Positions 37,986 through 46,904 are shown, numbered from the stretch's first letter. The stretch: DNA of 64,000 bases from Colwellia hornerae (GCF_007954355.1 NZ_VOLR01000015.1:60829-124828); one strand, 5' to 3'. Notes: generated by a model not told the origin, from the letters alone. Numbers and translations are program-made.

Positions 37986-38843
37986 ATGGAAGATCAAGCG
38001 CAAAAAGGTAAACAAACCTCTTGGGGCATTATTGCCGTTATTATTGCTATAGTGATAGCCGGTTTAGTTTGGTTATATGTTTCATCGACAACCGAACAAG
38101 AAATTGTTGAGGTTACGCCGGTGGTTATTGTTAAAGCTGAAGTTCCACCTGAGCCTATAGTAGAGCCAATATTAGCAGAAGAAGAAGTTTTTCCTTTGGT
38201 TGAGACAGAACCTCTCGTTGCAATTGAGCCTGAACCAATATTACCAAGCTTAAATGAAAGTGATGTTTGGGTACAAGAAAAACTGCCAAGTTTTACTTGG
38301 CGTAAAGAACTGTTAAAGCTGGTCATTAATAAAGATATGATCCGCCGCTTTGTGGTATTCACCGATAATTTTGCGCAAGGTAATTTAGCTTACGCACACA
38401 GTCCATTGATTAAACCCAATGCTAAGTTTTTAGCAAATGAAGTTAGCAACGGGGCAGGTAGCGACTGGAAGTGGGATGAGTCAGCAACACGACGTTTTAC
38501 CCTTTATGTTGATCTATTGCGTTCATTTGACAGTGAAACACTAGTAAAGTGGTATTTCGAAATGAAGCCTTTGATAGATCAAGCTTATGCAGAATTAGGC
38601 TACCCAGATGATAATTTTACTGAAGTATTACATGATGCTATTACTAAGGTACTGGATATGGAGATCCCAAAAGAATCACTAGACTTAGTTCGCCCCAGTG
38701 TGATGTTTCGCTATAAAGACGAAAAAATAGAAGCACTTGATGCTGCCGATAAACTGCTATTACGTTTAGGTAAAGAAAACTTGTTGGTGATCAAATCGGT
38801 ATTATTAGAAATTAACGAACGCTTAGCACGCCAGCGTCCGTAA
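37986..38843 (+). CDS. DUF3014 family membrane-anchored protein
   Basis: This 285-residue protein has one N-terminal TM (about 11-32), a proline/glutamate-rich periplasmic linker (about 45-90), and a C-terminal globular region with the DUF3014-like KLPSFTWRKELLKLVINKDMIRRFVVFTDNFAQG and SPLIKPNAKF. Function is unknown. It is the last core gene before ffs and the island. Confidence 0.75.
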   Translation: MEDQAQKGKQTSWGIIAVIIAIVIAGLVWLYVSSTTEQEIVEVTPVVIVKAEVPPEPIVEPILAEEEVFPLVETEPLVAIEPEPILPSLNESDVWVQEKLPSFTWRKELLKLVINKDMIRRFVVFTDNFAQGNLAYAHSPLIKPNAKFLANEVSNGAGSDWKWDESATRRFTLYVDLLRSFDSETLVKWYFEMKPLIDQAYAELGYPDDNFTEVLHDAITKVLDMEIPKESLDLVRPSVMFRYKDEKIEALDAADKLLLRLGKENLLVIKSVLLEINERLARQRP

Positions 38844-38921
38844 GTTTAAAGGTTATTTTAGTTATATATCTGCTGGTGTGGTTAAAAAAACAGCGAACGA
38901 TTTTATTTATATAACTAGCGC

Positions 38922-38950
38922 TTGCATCAAGCTAAATCTTTAGCCATAAT
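38922..38950 (+). promoter_or_regulatory. Promoter of the 4.5S RNA gene
   Basis: TTGCAT (-35) and CATAAT (-10) are 17 bp apart, followed by a GC-rich discriminator (TCGCGCC). Transcription would start at about 38957, some 28 nt before the mature RNA, which fits the RNase P-removed leader of bacterial 4.5S precursors. Confidence 0.6.
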
Positions 38951-38984
38951 TCGCGCCGTTGAAGTGAGAACGACAACTTTCTAT

Positions 38985-39097
38985 GGTGACCCTTTCGGTC
39001 CCCTCGCAATGATACTCTGTGAACTCGGCCAGATCCGGAAGGAAGCAACCGCAGCAGACGACTCATGTGCCGAGGTGTGGCTGCTAGGGTTGCCACC
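38985..39097 (+). ncRNA. ffs: 4.5S RNA of the signal recognition particle
   Basis: The ends GGTGACCCT and AGGGTTGCCACC pair to form the long hairpin base. The apical domain carries the strongly conserved Ffh-binding sequence CCGGAAGGAAGCA with the GGAA tetraloop, internal loop partners (CTCTGTGAACTCGGCCAG and GCAGACGACTCATGTGCCGAG). Length of about 113 nt equals that of E. coli 4.5S RNA. The integrase gene starts 42-63 bp behind its end, so the 3' part of this gene is the likely island attachment site. Confidence 0.96.
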
Positions 39098-39135
39098 AAT
39101 CCCTTACGATTCAATTAGTTACCCACATTAGCAAC
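39085..39135 (+). other. Probable left attachment region (attL) at the ffs 3' end
   Basis: A tyrosine recombinase gene directly follows the ffs 3' end and mobilisation and defence genes lie beyond, the usual pattern for islands that insert in structured RNA genes. The core should include the last bases of ffs. No second copy of this segment was seen in the window, so the right end (attR) is probably outside. Exact borders cannot be set. Confidence 0.5.
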
Positions 39136-39159
39136 GCTTTGCTACATGGAGTGCTACAT

Positions 39160-40257
39160 TTGAAGTCAACTAATATCCCTTATTTGTATTCTCGCAATGG
39201 TATTTTTTACTATCGTAATAGGAATATATGGAAATCTCTTCGAACGGGTTGTAAAGCTGAAGCATTTAAAAAGCTTTGTCAGTTTGTTTCAACAGGAAAA
39301 ACTGAGACAGCAGCTAAGTCATTAAAAGATAAGTCCAACCTTTCTGAAAAAATCACCTTATCATCAAACGTACGCCATATTGAGCGTCATAAAACGGCTG
39401 AACTCGTCAAAGCTTATCTATTAGAAAACTCTCCGCGCTGGTGTGCAAGAGAAGCTGTACGTGTGACTAACTCTCTTAAATTTCTCCCTGAGCTATTACC
39501 ACAACGTGACGATGCAATAGAGCTGAAAAAATCGCTATTGGAAGAGAAAACACCCACAACCTTCAATCGTTATCTAAAATATTTTAATGCTTTTTATCAT
39601 TGGATAATGGCTAACTATTCGGCAGTTTCAAGTGTTAACCCTTTCGATAATTTAAAAATAAGACTAAAGAAAGAAAATATTTCATCTAAGCGAAATGCTT
39701 ATTCAGCGGTGCAGTTGAAAGAAGTCTTTAAATTAGCCGAATCCTATGGGAAAACTGACCGCAGATATTGGTTGATTATGATTGGCAGATATACAGGGGC
39801 AAGGATGAATGAAATATGTCAACTGAAGCCATCAGATATTACCGCTGACAGTATCCATATTAAAGGAGATATTCTAAAAACAAGTAATGCCCTTAGAACC
39901 ATACCTACTCACCCTAAATTAATAGAACTAGGCATCCTTCATTGGATTAGTTGTTGTGATAGTAGTAAAAGGTTGTTTCATGAATGGAGGCCCGTAAAAG
40001 GTTCATTCAGTCATTCGGCTAGTCGTTGGTTCAGTCGTAATAATCCGTTTAAAAGGAACGCTGTAGACTATGTTGACTTTTATTCGTTACGACACACTGT
40101 TGCAACAGAGCTAAAACAAGGTGGTATTCCTGTTCAATATGCAGCTCAAATAATGGGACATTCAAATGGAAGTATTACTTATGATCGCTACGGTAAGTCA
40201 ATTGAGATGGCAGAGTTGCGCAAAGCCATTTGCGCGGTGGGAAATAAATTGCCGTGA
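39160..40257 (+). CDS. Tyrosine recombinase (island integrase)
   Basis: This integrase is of about 365 residues. No ATG is available near the start: TTG at 39160 has a GGAG site 8 bp upstream and is chosen, with TTG 39139 and GTG 39151 as alternatives. Numbered from 39139, the catalytic residues are R222 (TGARMNEI), R318 (YSLRHT, where tyrosine replaces the usual first histidine), H341 (MGHS) and probably Y351 (YDRYGK). A SAM-like N-terminal arm domain precedes them. It would insert the element at ffs. The repeated TGCTACAT at 39140-39160 may be part of its binding sites. Confidence 0.9.
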   Translation: MKSTNIPYLYSRNGIFYYRNRNIWKSLRTGCKAEAFKKLCQFVSTGKTETAAKSLKDKSNLSEKITLSSNVRHIERHKTAELVKAYLLENSPRWCAREAVRVTNSLKFLPELLPQRDDAIELKKSLLEEKTPTTFNRYLKYFNAFYHWIMANYSAVSSVNPFDNLKIRLKKENISSKRNAYSAVQLKEVFKLAESYGKTDRRYWLIMIGRYTGARMNEICQLKPSDITADSIHIKGDILKTSNALRTIPTHPKLIELGILHWISCCDSSKRLFHEWRPVKGSFSHSASRWFSRNNPFKRNAVDYVDFYSLRHTVATELKQGGIPVQYAAQIMGHSNGSITYDRYGKSIEMAELRKAICAVGNKLP

Positions 40258-40620
40258 TATATCCTCATATATGAAAGTTAGATGTCATTACCCCTTGTAT
40301 GTTTTCCCGCTTGCTTCGCAAACTCAGACTCTATTGCTAGTTTATGTTCCCGTTTAGTCTTTTTTATATATTTAGTCTAAAACAGAGGCATGTTTAAAAT
40401 AATTAAAATAAATTAGTTTATATAGTTGATGGATTTTTATGTATATAAGTCACTAATTAAACAAACCTAGTTTGTTTTTTATTCTTGGTTATATATATAT
40501 CAAACCATAAAGTGCAGTTAAAACATAGTGTTGCGCTATTGTTTTAGTGTTTTTTTACTGTTAATGTAGAGTTGTTAATTAGAAAAAATTTTGAAAAATA
40601 GCAGGCAGGCAGGGTATGTT
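40258..40620. other. AT-rich non-coding stretch behind the integrase
   Basis: About 360 bp with long A/T runs (for example around 40360-40500) and no open frame that looks coding. I see no terminator with a strong stem. It leads into the hairpin block before the mobilisation genes. Confidence 0.5.
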
Positions 40621-40630
40621 AAAGAGTTGT

Positions 40631-40768
40631 GATTTTTGCTTTCGCAATAATCGTCACTATTTAACCCTGTTAGTCGCTCAGGCGACTATTAACAAGCTGC
40701 TCATGCAGCTATCAAATAACAAGAAAAATAAGACGAAGTCTTATGGAGAAACACCTTAACAGGTTTAA
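40631..40768 (+). other. Hairpin-dense block upstream of mobC: candidate oriT or structured RNA
   Basis: Four compact hairpins follow each other: 40631-40652 (GATTTTTGC / GCAATAATC, one mismatch), 40671-40688 (TAGTCGC / GCGACTA, loop TCAG), 40695-40710 (AGCTGC / GCAGCT, loop TCAT), 40729-40743 (TAAGAC / GTCTTA, loop GAA). An outer stem pairs 40661-40672 with 40757-40768 (11 of 12) and encloses the last three, giving a cloverleaf-like four-way junction. Its place directly before a relaxase operon suggests a transfer origin; a structured RNA is the alternative. Confidence 0.65.
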
Positions 40769-40810
40769 AAATAGGAATGATTGATTTCGTCATAACGATA
40801 AGGTCCAGTT

Positions 40811-41296
40811 ATGACATTAAAAAATAATACAAGAAAATTTAACATTACAACTAAAGTCAATAAGGATGAATTCAGTCTATTATTGAATGCGTTTCACGAT
40901 TCAAATTATAAAACTGCTGGTCACTTCTACCGTGACACAATTCTATCCGCCGTTTCTCCTCAAGAAAATACATCATTTGATGTGCCTGAAATAAATATAG
41001 AATATGCACAAAAGCTGCAACATACACTTCAAAACTTTAATCATCTAATTGGGCATTTAAACCTTTCATTAGTCGATGATGAACATAAATTAAGCACTGA
41101 TTTAAGAGATGAATATATAAAAAATTCAATTGATTTAGTACAAGTAACTGCTAGTCAGTCAATTATTTGGTTTGAATTTTTTGGTGGTAAATACAGGAAC
41201 GTTATTGAAACAATAGCTTTAAACACATTATCACCAGATACTCTTGAAGAGATGGCATTCACTCTTAGAAAAAAAGAGGGTGAAAATGATTATTGA
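40811..41296 (+). CDS. MobC-like relaxosome accessory protein
   Basis: This 161-residue protein starts with a short basic segment (MTLKNNTRKFNITTKVNKDEFSLL), as in ribbon-helix-helix MobC proteins that bind oriT and help the relaxase to open the strand. The rest is helical. The identification rests mainly on its overlap (11 bp) with the relaxase gene and on size. It lies 42 bp downstream of the hairpin block. Confidence 0.65.
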   Translation: MTLKNNTRKFNITTKVNKDEFSLLLNAFHDSNYKTAGHFYRDTILSAVSPQENTSFDVPEINIEYAQKLQHTLQNFNHLIGHLNLSLVDDEHKLSTDLRDEYIKNSIDLVQVTASQSIIWFEFFGGKYRNVIETIALNTLSPDTLEEMAFTLRKKEGENDY

Positions 41297-42563
41297 ATTC
41301 ATTAAACACAAAAAAGGCTGTAATCGAGGAAGGGTTAAAATTCTAATCAAGTATGTCTGTGGTGAAATTAAGCATATACGAGAAACTTCAAATTTTGAGA
41401 TCACAAAAGAAAAGATTGATTTTGTTGGAAGTAGTACTAGTTTACCTGTCTTAAATCCATTAATCGCTTTTGAAAATGGCCAACAAATAAAACTCAGTGG
41501 CAAAGAAGCTGATTTAGAACCAATAATTAATGAGTTTATAGAAGCTGAATCTAAAAATACTAGAGTAAAATTACCATTTGAGCACATCGTTATTTCTTTA
41601 CAAAAAGGTGAAAGTTTAAATCTTATCCAGTGGGATTTATTAATCAGAGATTTAACTGAAAAATTAGGTTTAACTGATCATCACTGGATCAGTCTAAGAC
41701 ATAATGACACAGCTCATCAGCACTGCCATATAATTTGCTCAACCATTTGTAATTCACCTCCTCATCAAAGACTCGTTTTTGGTAATAATTTTAAAAGTTC
41801 TGCACTTATTCGCAATGAATTGGAGAAAAAATATAACCTTAATCACGATCATAACCCATATTCAGATGGACCGGGAAAAGTGATAAATAACGCTAAATAT
41901 AAAACAAAAAAGCAATCCATTCGCCATGCGATTGATAATATTTTAAAAGATAAGGAAGGGAAGTTATCTCTACCAAAATTTATCGAAAAGCTAACTAATA
42001 AAGGGATCGGTTGTTTTGCTCAAACTCGAAGTGACGCGGTTAGAGGTTTATCATTTACATTAGGTACATTTAAAGTCACAGGCTCAAAACTTGGTATAGG
42101 TTATAGTTGGAAGTCACTTCAAGAAAGAGGCATTTATTATGATTCAAAAGAGCATCAATCGAGCGTTGAAAAATCAAACAATTTTGAGAAAAAAATAACG
42201 AATGAAATAGAAAACTTCTCTCTGCCGCGACAGCCTAGCAAAGGCTCTAAAAACTTATTAATTAAAACTATTAGATTAAAAGTATCTTCAAAATCAATCC
42301 GCTTATCCCATTATGCTGAAAAGGGAAATTCTTTGTGGGGTTTATGGATAAAAATTCCATTATCGTTTAAAGGTAAAACTAAAGAACAAATTGAAAGTGA
42401 CATAAATTTTCATAAAATGCTGAGGACTATTTTGTCACTATATTTCAGATGGTTAAAGGTTAGATCTGAGGAGAAAAATCTAGCGTGGGAAAGGATTAAG
42501 CCTTTTATTAAAAGGTTTGATCCTCCAAGTGAAATCGTTGAAGAAAACACTTTTACTCCTTAG
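41286..42563 (+). CDS. MobA/relaxase-type mobilisation nuclease
   Basis: This 425-residue protein starts at the ATG at 41286, chosen because GAGGG stands 5 bp upstream; an ATG at 41244 would lie deep inside mobC. The relaxase signature WISLRHNDTAHQHCHII gives the metal-binding histidines (H139, H144, H146 and H148 from this start). A tyrosine in the N-terminal segment (KYVCGEIKH) is a candidate nucleophile. It probably nicks oriT and pilots the strand, with a conjugation machine supplied by another element; no type IV secretion genes are in the window. The C-terminal half has no recognised domain. Confidence 0.85.
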   Translation: MIIEFIKHKKGCNRGRVKILIKYVCGEIKHIRETSNFEITKEKIDFVGSSTSLPVLNPLIAFENGQQIKLSGKEADLEPIINEFIEAESKNTRVKLPFEHIVISLQKGESLNLIQWDLLIRDLTEKLGLTDHHWISLRHNDTAHQHCHIICSTICNSPPHQRLVFGNNFKSSALIRNELEKKYNLNHDHNPYSDGPGKVINNAKYKTKKQSIRHAIDNILKDKEGKLSLPKFIEKLTNKGIGCFAQTRSDAVRGLSFTLGTFKVTGSKLGIGYSWKSLQERGIYYDSKEHQSSVEKSNNFEKKITNEIENFSLPRQPSKGSKNLLIKTIRLKVSSKSIRLSHYAEKGNSLWGLWIKIPLSFKGKTKEQIESDINFHKMLRTILSLYFRWLKVRSEEKNLAWERIKPFIKRFDPPSEIVEENTFTP

Positions 42564-42843
42564 TGAGAGTGTTGTGTCAAAACTACTCAGCAAATACACT
42601 TAAAAAGTTGTTTTATACAATGAAGTTAATCCAACAAAATAGCTTTCTGCATCAGCAGCGGGTTGTTTTAATAAAACGGAACATCAGTACACCTATATAA
42701 ATTCGAGCAATGATAGTTTGAATAGTACTGATGTTCTTTTAATATGACATAATTTTTTTGCTAAGGAAATATATCCGGTTCAGTTACAATTTCTTTAACG
42801 TTTATGATAAGTTACCTTAATAATATGATAATGGAACTGTCAA
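42564..42843. other. Spacer before the helicase pair, with a 12-bp inverted repeat
   Basis: This 280-bp gap holds a perfect 12-bp inverted repeat, GAACATCAGTAC at 42679-42690 and GTACTGATGTTC at 42725-42736, spaced by 34 nt and followed by TTTT. It could be a weak terminator for mobA or an operator for the helicase genes. Confidence 0.6.
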
Positions 42844-44826
42844 ATGAACCAACCTGATAAACACCGCCAGCGCATTGCAGATATATTCTCAAGCGACGCA
42901 CTTCATCAACATCAAATTGACGCTGCTCAAAAAACCTACTCAGCTTTCAATAATGATGTGAGAGCTGTTGTTACTGCTGCTGAAATGCAGGCTGGTAAAT
43001 CTGGTATTGCTCTAGCCCTATGCTGTTTTCAAAGACTCAATTTATCAGATACCGATATATGTGATCGTAAACAGCTAAAAGATACCCTCTACTTGGTGAC
43101 AATGCCCGACACGGCGTTGCGCAACCAGGCTGAAGATGATCTTAAGCTCGCCAAAAATGTCGTTGTTAGTAACTTTGTTAATTTTGAAAAAGCATTAGAA
43201 GCTGACTTTAAAGGTAATCCACCAAAACTTATTATTATAGATGAGTGCCACTATGGTTCAAATGTCAGTGGTATAAGGTATAGCAGTGTTTTTGATTACC
43301 TAGAACAAGAAAATGATACCTGTAAAGTTGTGTTTATTTCTGCTACTCCATTTGGAGCGTTGTATGGTGCTGAAACTGAATATCAAGAAGCGCTAGAAAT
43401 TTGCACTGAAGCAGAAGAAGAACATAACGATGAATTACTCCATGAATCACAACAAGCAGCTAATGATGCCTTAAGAGATTCTATTTTACGCCGAGATTTT
43501 GGTACACGCTTGGTTTTCCACAAAACAAGTGATGAATATTATGGTGTTAGGGAAATGCTCTTAAATGGTCGCCTTAAACATTTAGATGATAACTGTCGTA
43601 ACTTCCTTATTGATTCAGACCAAAGATTAAGCTTCATGAATCAATTTAAACAGCATGAGGGGATGGGTTGGTCTTTGGTCCGTGTCCCTGCTGGAAATGC
43701 TATGGATGCAAAGCAATTATTTATTTCGCAAGGCATCGAAGAGCATAACATATTCATTTTAGGTAATTCTTTATCCGGTGTACCTGAAGATGAACTTTCA
43801 ACAATAGATCGATTCAAGAAAGAATTTGAAGACGCTCAGTTATTTGGTGACAAGCTTGTTGCTATAACCGTTGCAGGTTGCCGAGCAGGTATCAACTTCG
43901 GTGCCATGATGAAAAATAATCTTATATCAACATGGGATAGTACCGTAGCGAGTGTTGCTGCCGTAGTACAAGCAAATGTCGGTCGAGCTTGTGGCTATCA
44001 TGACAACAACACATCAATGCATTATACCAATAGTAATGCAGCCGAAGCATATGGAGCAATTCTCGATTACCTAGAGCGAACATGCTCTGATCAAGCAGCT
44101 TCTGATTTCGAAGGTCTAAAAGAGTTTTTTGACGATATCTGCCAGGAATATCAAGTAAATGGTTTAGACGTGGGCTTAACGATTAAATATAAAAGACGCA
44201 GACCTATTGGTGATGTTGAAACATACGCTACCGATAGCTACGTAGCAGTACCTGCAAAATTATTGGATCACGAATTCGATTTTAATCTATTCACCCAAGA
44301 CAAGCATATGCTTGCAGCCATTACTATTTTAAGAGAAGAGTTCACTAAAAAGGGAGCACCCTCGGTTAAAGGCAATAGAGCTATGCGAGGCAAAAAGAAA
44401 AACTGGATCAAAGCTCAGTGGGTCAACGGAGATAGTTACGACAACCGTGAAAAAGCAGGTGTAGATGGTCCACAAAAAGACAGAACTATCATGCTCACGG
44501 ATATGCTTAATAATAAAGAGTTTGTTGAATTTAATCGGGTTGTCGCACCTGGCTCTGGTGAGTTATCAGAAAATAAGCTTATCACTGCGACCGTATTCAG
44601 TATTTACAACATTTCACGCCGTAAAGTCATCAAAACAATGATGACAGAGCATGACGTTTGGGATATGTGTGACCATTTCAATATTGCTCACGACGATACC
44701 ATGTTTATTCTTTATAAACGTGGCGAGTACGATATAGATAAAACTTTAGCGAAAAAAGAACATAATAAACTGCCAGAAAAAACAGGTGATTTAAGAGATG
44801 AATCACAGTTTTCAATGAAGCAATAG
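42844..44826 (+). CDS. SF2 helicase-like ATPase, copy 1 of a tandem pair
   Basis: I do not recognise a named family for this 660-residue protein. It has SF2 helicase motifs: Walker A variant AEMQAGKSGIAL (G51-K52-S53), Walker B/DEAH-like IIIDECHYG (D133-E134-C135-H136), motif III SATPF (166-170), motif V-like AGCRAGINFG and motif VI-like QANVGRACGYH. It is clearly paralogous to the next gene over its whole length, but carries an acidic insertion of about 35 residues after SATPFGALYG (YQEALEICTEAEEEHND and following). It is the first of two genes with a 3-bp gap. Role unknown; plasmid maintenance, DNA repair or defence are possible. Confidence 0.7.
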   Translation: MNQPDKHRQRIADIFSSDALHQHQIDAAQKTYSAFNNDVRAVVTAAEMQAGKSGIALALCCFQRLNLSDTDICDRKQLKDTLYLVTMPDTALRNQAEDDLKLAKNVVVSNFVNFEKALEADFKGNPPKLIIIDECHYGSNVSGIRYSSVFDYLEQENDTCKVVFISATPFGALYGAETEYQEALEICTEAEEEHNDELLHESQQAANDALRDSILRRDFGTRLVFHKTSDEYYGVREMLLNGRLKHLDDNCRNFLIDSDQRLSFMNQFKQHEGMGWSLVRVPAGNAMDAKQLFISQGIEEHNIFILGNSLSGVPEDELSTIDRFKKEFEDAQLFGDKLVAITVAGCRAGINFGAMMKNNLISTWDSTVASVAAVVQANVGRACGYHDNNTSMHYTNSNAAEAYGAILDYLERTCSDQAASDFEGLKEFFDDICQEYQVNGLDVGLTIKYKRRRPIGDVETYATDSYVAVPAKLLDHEFDFNLFTQDKHMLAAITILREEFTKKGAPSVKGNRAMRGKKKNWIKAQWVNGDSYDNREKAGVDGPQKDRTIMLTDMLNNKEFVEFNRVVAPGSGELSENKLITATVFSIYNISRRKVIKTMMTEHDVWDMCDHFNIAHDDTMFILYKRGEYDIDKTLAKKEHNKLPEKTGDLRDESQFSMKQ

Positions 44827-44829
44827 TTT

Positions 44830-46692
44830 ATGACAAATATCGCAAATAAACACCGAGATGCAATAGCAAAGGTATTATCACAAAATACCTTTGAACATCA
44901 GCGTAAAGCAGCTCATAGAGCTTTTACACATTTCGACAAAGATAGCAGAGCTGTTGTCATCGCTGCTGAAATGCAATCTGGCAAATCAGGTATTGCTCTC
45001 GCCCTTTCAGGTCTACAACGACAAAAGTTAAACGATATCGCAATATGTGACCGTAAGCAGTTAAAAGATACGCTTTATTTAGTAACCATGGCTGATCTGT
45101 CTTTATTAGAGCAAGCTAAACAAGACTTAGCCTCATGCAATAATGTTGTAGTTAGTAATTTCACTAATTATGCATCAGCATTGGCTAGCCATTTTAAGCA
45201 CCAACCACCAAAACTTATTATCATTGATGAATGTCATTACGGTGGAAGTTCAGAGGCGGTTCGGTACTCCAAAATATTTGAGTACCTAGAAAAAGAAAAT
45301 ACCCTGTGTAAAGTAGCTTTTATATCAGCGACACCTTTTAGTGCCTTGTATTCAGCAGGCTCTGATTCCATATTGCGTCATAATTTTAAAACTAGCCTTG
45401 TCTTTCATGAAACCAGTAGTGAATATCATGGTATTAGAGAAATGCACCGCAACAACCAAATAGTAAAACTAGCCGAAGATCAACGGAGTTTTTGTGATGA
45501 TTCATTATTAAGAAGACGGTTCATTCGTCAATTCAAAGAGCATGATTCATCTGGTTGGTCTTTAATCCGAGTACCAAGTAGCCAAGCCAAGATAGCTAAA
45601 AACATACTATTAGAGAATGGTATTGCTGAGGAACAAATAATAATTATCGGTCAGAAATTGGTAGGCGTTGATGAAGCTGATCTGGCTAGTATTGATGACT
45701 TTAAACGTGAATATCAAACAGCAGCCATGTTTGACGATAAGTTAATTGCCATAACTGTTGCCGGATTTAGGGCTGGCATTAATTTTGGTCATGAAATGAA
45801 GAACACGCTAATTAACACATGGGACAGCACCATAGCCAATATTGCCGCAATAGTTCAAGCTAACATAGGTAGAGCTTGTGGCTACCATACAAACACCAAT
45901 GCCAAGCACTATACTAATTTAGACGCCATTAAAGCGTACAGTGATTTACTAAACCACCTAGAAAGTAATTCAGATACCAACAACTTCGATGGTCTCCAGC
46001 AAGTTTTTGAAGACATCTGCATAAAATATGAAGTGAGAGGTTTTGACCGAGGAACCACTATAGCACCGCAAGTAGAATATAAAGTTTCAAAGAAAAAGGA
46101 TGATAGTCAAACGTACTTCACCGATAGTTTTTTAGTTGTGCCTGGTAAGTTAAAACAAACAGAATACGATTATAGCCAACATACTCAGAATCCTATATTA
46201 CTTGCAGCCATTAAACTTATTAGAGCAGAGTTACTTAAAGATGATGGCCCTCATCGCAAACAAGGGCGAGCTTTAAAAGGTGAACATCAAAATTGGATCA
46301 AGGCTCAATGGGTAAACGGCGTAACTTATGATGATCACACCCCTAGCTGTGCAAAGAGTAGAGCTATAGAATTCACATCACAATTAACTCAAAACGAAAC
46401 CGTTGAGTTTAACAAAATTGTAAATCCTGGCGGTGGTGAAGCAACTGAAGACAAGCAAGTAATGGCGTGTATTTTTAGTATGTATAATCTTTCAAAAAAA
46501 ATGGATGCATTCAAGCGGTCTATGGATGAAGAGGATATGGAAGATCTTTGCCAATTACTGAATAGTGAATTCGATGATACTGTAATTTTACTTTACTTGA
46601 GAGGTAGTTATTCAAGCGAGATAACCTCAATCAAACAAGAGGAATCATCTCAAATAGCATCGACTAAAATTAGAAATAACTCTATATTTTAA
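44830..46692 (+). CDS. SF2 helicase-like ATPase, copy 2 of a tandem pair
   Basis: This 620-residue paralogue of the previous gene keeps all its motifs at matching positions: AEMQSGKSGIAL, IIIDECHYG, SATPF, AGFRAGINFG and QANIGRACGYH. Many blocks are identical (for example ICDRKQLKDTLYLVTM). The acidic insertion of copy 1 is absent here. The C-terminal half (WIKAQWVNG, VEFNKIVNPGGGE) is also shared. The pair is probably one operon and may form a heteromer. It ends at a shared terminator and converges with the BREX operon. Confidence 0.7.
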   Translation: MTNIANKHRDAIAKVLSQNTFEHQRKAAHRAFTHFDKDSRAVVIAAEMQSGKSGIALALSGLQRQKLNDIAICDRKQLKDTLYLVTMADLSLLEQAKQDLASCNNVVVSNFTNYASALASHFKHQPPKLIIIDECHYGGSSEAVRYSKIFEYLEKENTLCKVAFISATPFSALYSAGSDSILRHNFKTSLVFHETSSEYHGIREMHRNNQIVKLAEDQRSFCDDSLLRRRFIRQFKEHDSSGWSLIRVPSSQAKIAKNILLENGIAEEQIIIIGQKLVGVDEADLASIDDFKREYQTAAMFDDKLIAITVAGFRAGINFGHEMKNTLINTWDSTIANIAAIVQANIGRACGYHTNTNAKHYTNLDAIKAYSDLLNHLESNSDTNNFDGLQQVFEDICIKYEVRGFDRGTTIAPQVEYKVSKKKDDSQTYFTDSFLVVPGKLKQTEYDYSQHTQNPILLAAIKLIRAELLKDDGPHRKQGRALKGEHQNWIKAQWVNGVTYDDHTPSCAKSRAIEFTSQLTQNETVEFNKIVNPGGGEATEDKQVMACIFSMYNLSKKMDAFKRSMDEEDMEDLCQLLNSEFDDTVILLYLRGSYSSEITSIKQEESSQIASTKIRNNSIF

Positions 46693-46700
46693 GATCAAAA

Positions 46701-46723
46701 AAGCCGCTCTAAAAAGGCGGCTT
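46701..46723. terminator. Bidirectional terminator between the helicase pair and the BREX operon
   Basis: The stem AAGCCGC / GCGGCTT has a 9-nt loop. It is preceded by A6 and followed by TATAATTA. It lies 8 bp after the helicase stop and 25 bp beyond the last small gene of the converging operon, so it can serve both. Confidence 0.75.
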
Positions 46724-46748
46724 ATAATTACAATATCTGTAATAAAAA

Positions 46749-46904
46749 TTAATTACAAACTTTAGACTCTTCAATCATAGCGCGTTGTACAGCAACCGTT
46801 TCTTTAATTACTTTATCAAAGAATTTACGTTTATCTTTAGCTGAGCTGTTTCGAACAAATTCAGAAAAGGGCGTAGACTTAACTTTTTCACGTGAATTAA
46901 ACAT
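46749..46904 (-). CDS. 51-residue ORF behind the zeta-like gene (possible partner or antitoxin)
   Basis: A small gene with a strong ribosome site (AAGGAG 6 bp before the ATG) encodes 51 residues starting MFNSREKVKSTPFSEFVRN and ending EESKVCN. It is charged and helical (KDKRKFFDKVIKETVAVQ). It lies 18 bp downstream of the zeta-like gene and is the last gene of the operon before the terminator. Small proteins of this look next to zeta-toxin-like genes are, from memory, recurrent; a role as antitoxin or regulator is inference. Confidence 0.75.
   Translation of the reverse strand: MFNSREKVKSTPFSEFVRNSSAKDKRKFFDKVIKETVAVQRAMIEESKVCN

Noticed and set aside
40166..40357. 63-codon open frame overlapping the integrase 3' end
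   Set aside because: Most of it is out-of-frame integrase sequence, and no ribosome site precedes it.
38985..46692. CRISPR-associated Tn7-like transposon at ffs
   Set aside because: ffs is a known target of such elements, but no tnsA/B/C, tniQ or cas genes are present; the first gene is a tyrosine recombinase and a relaxase follows.
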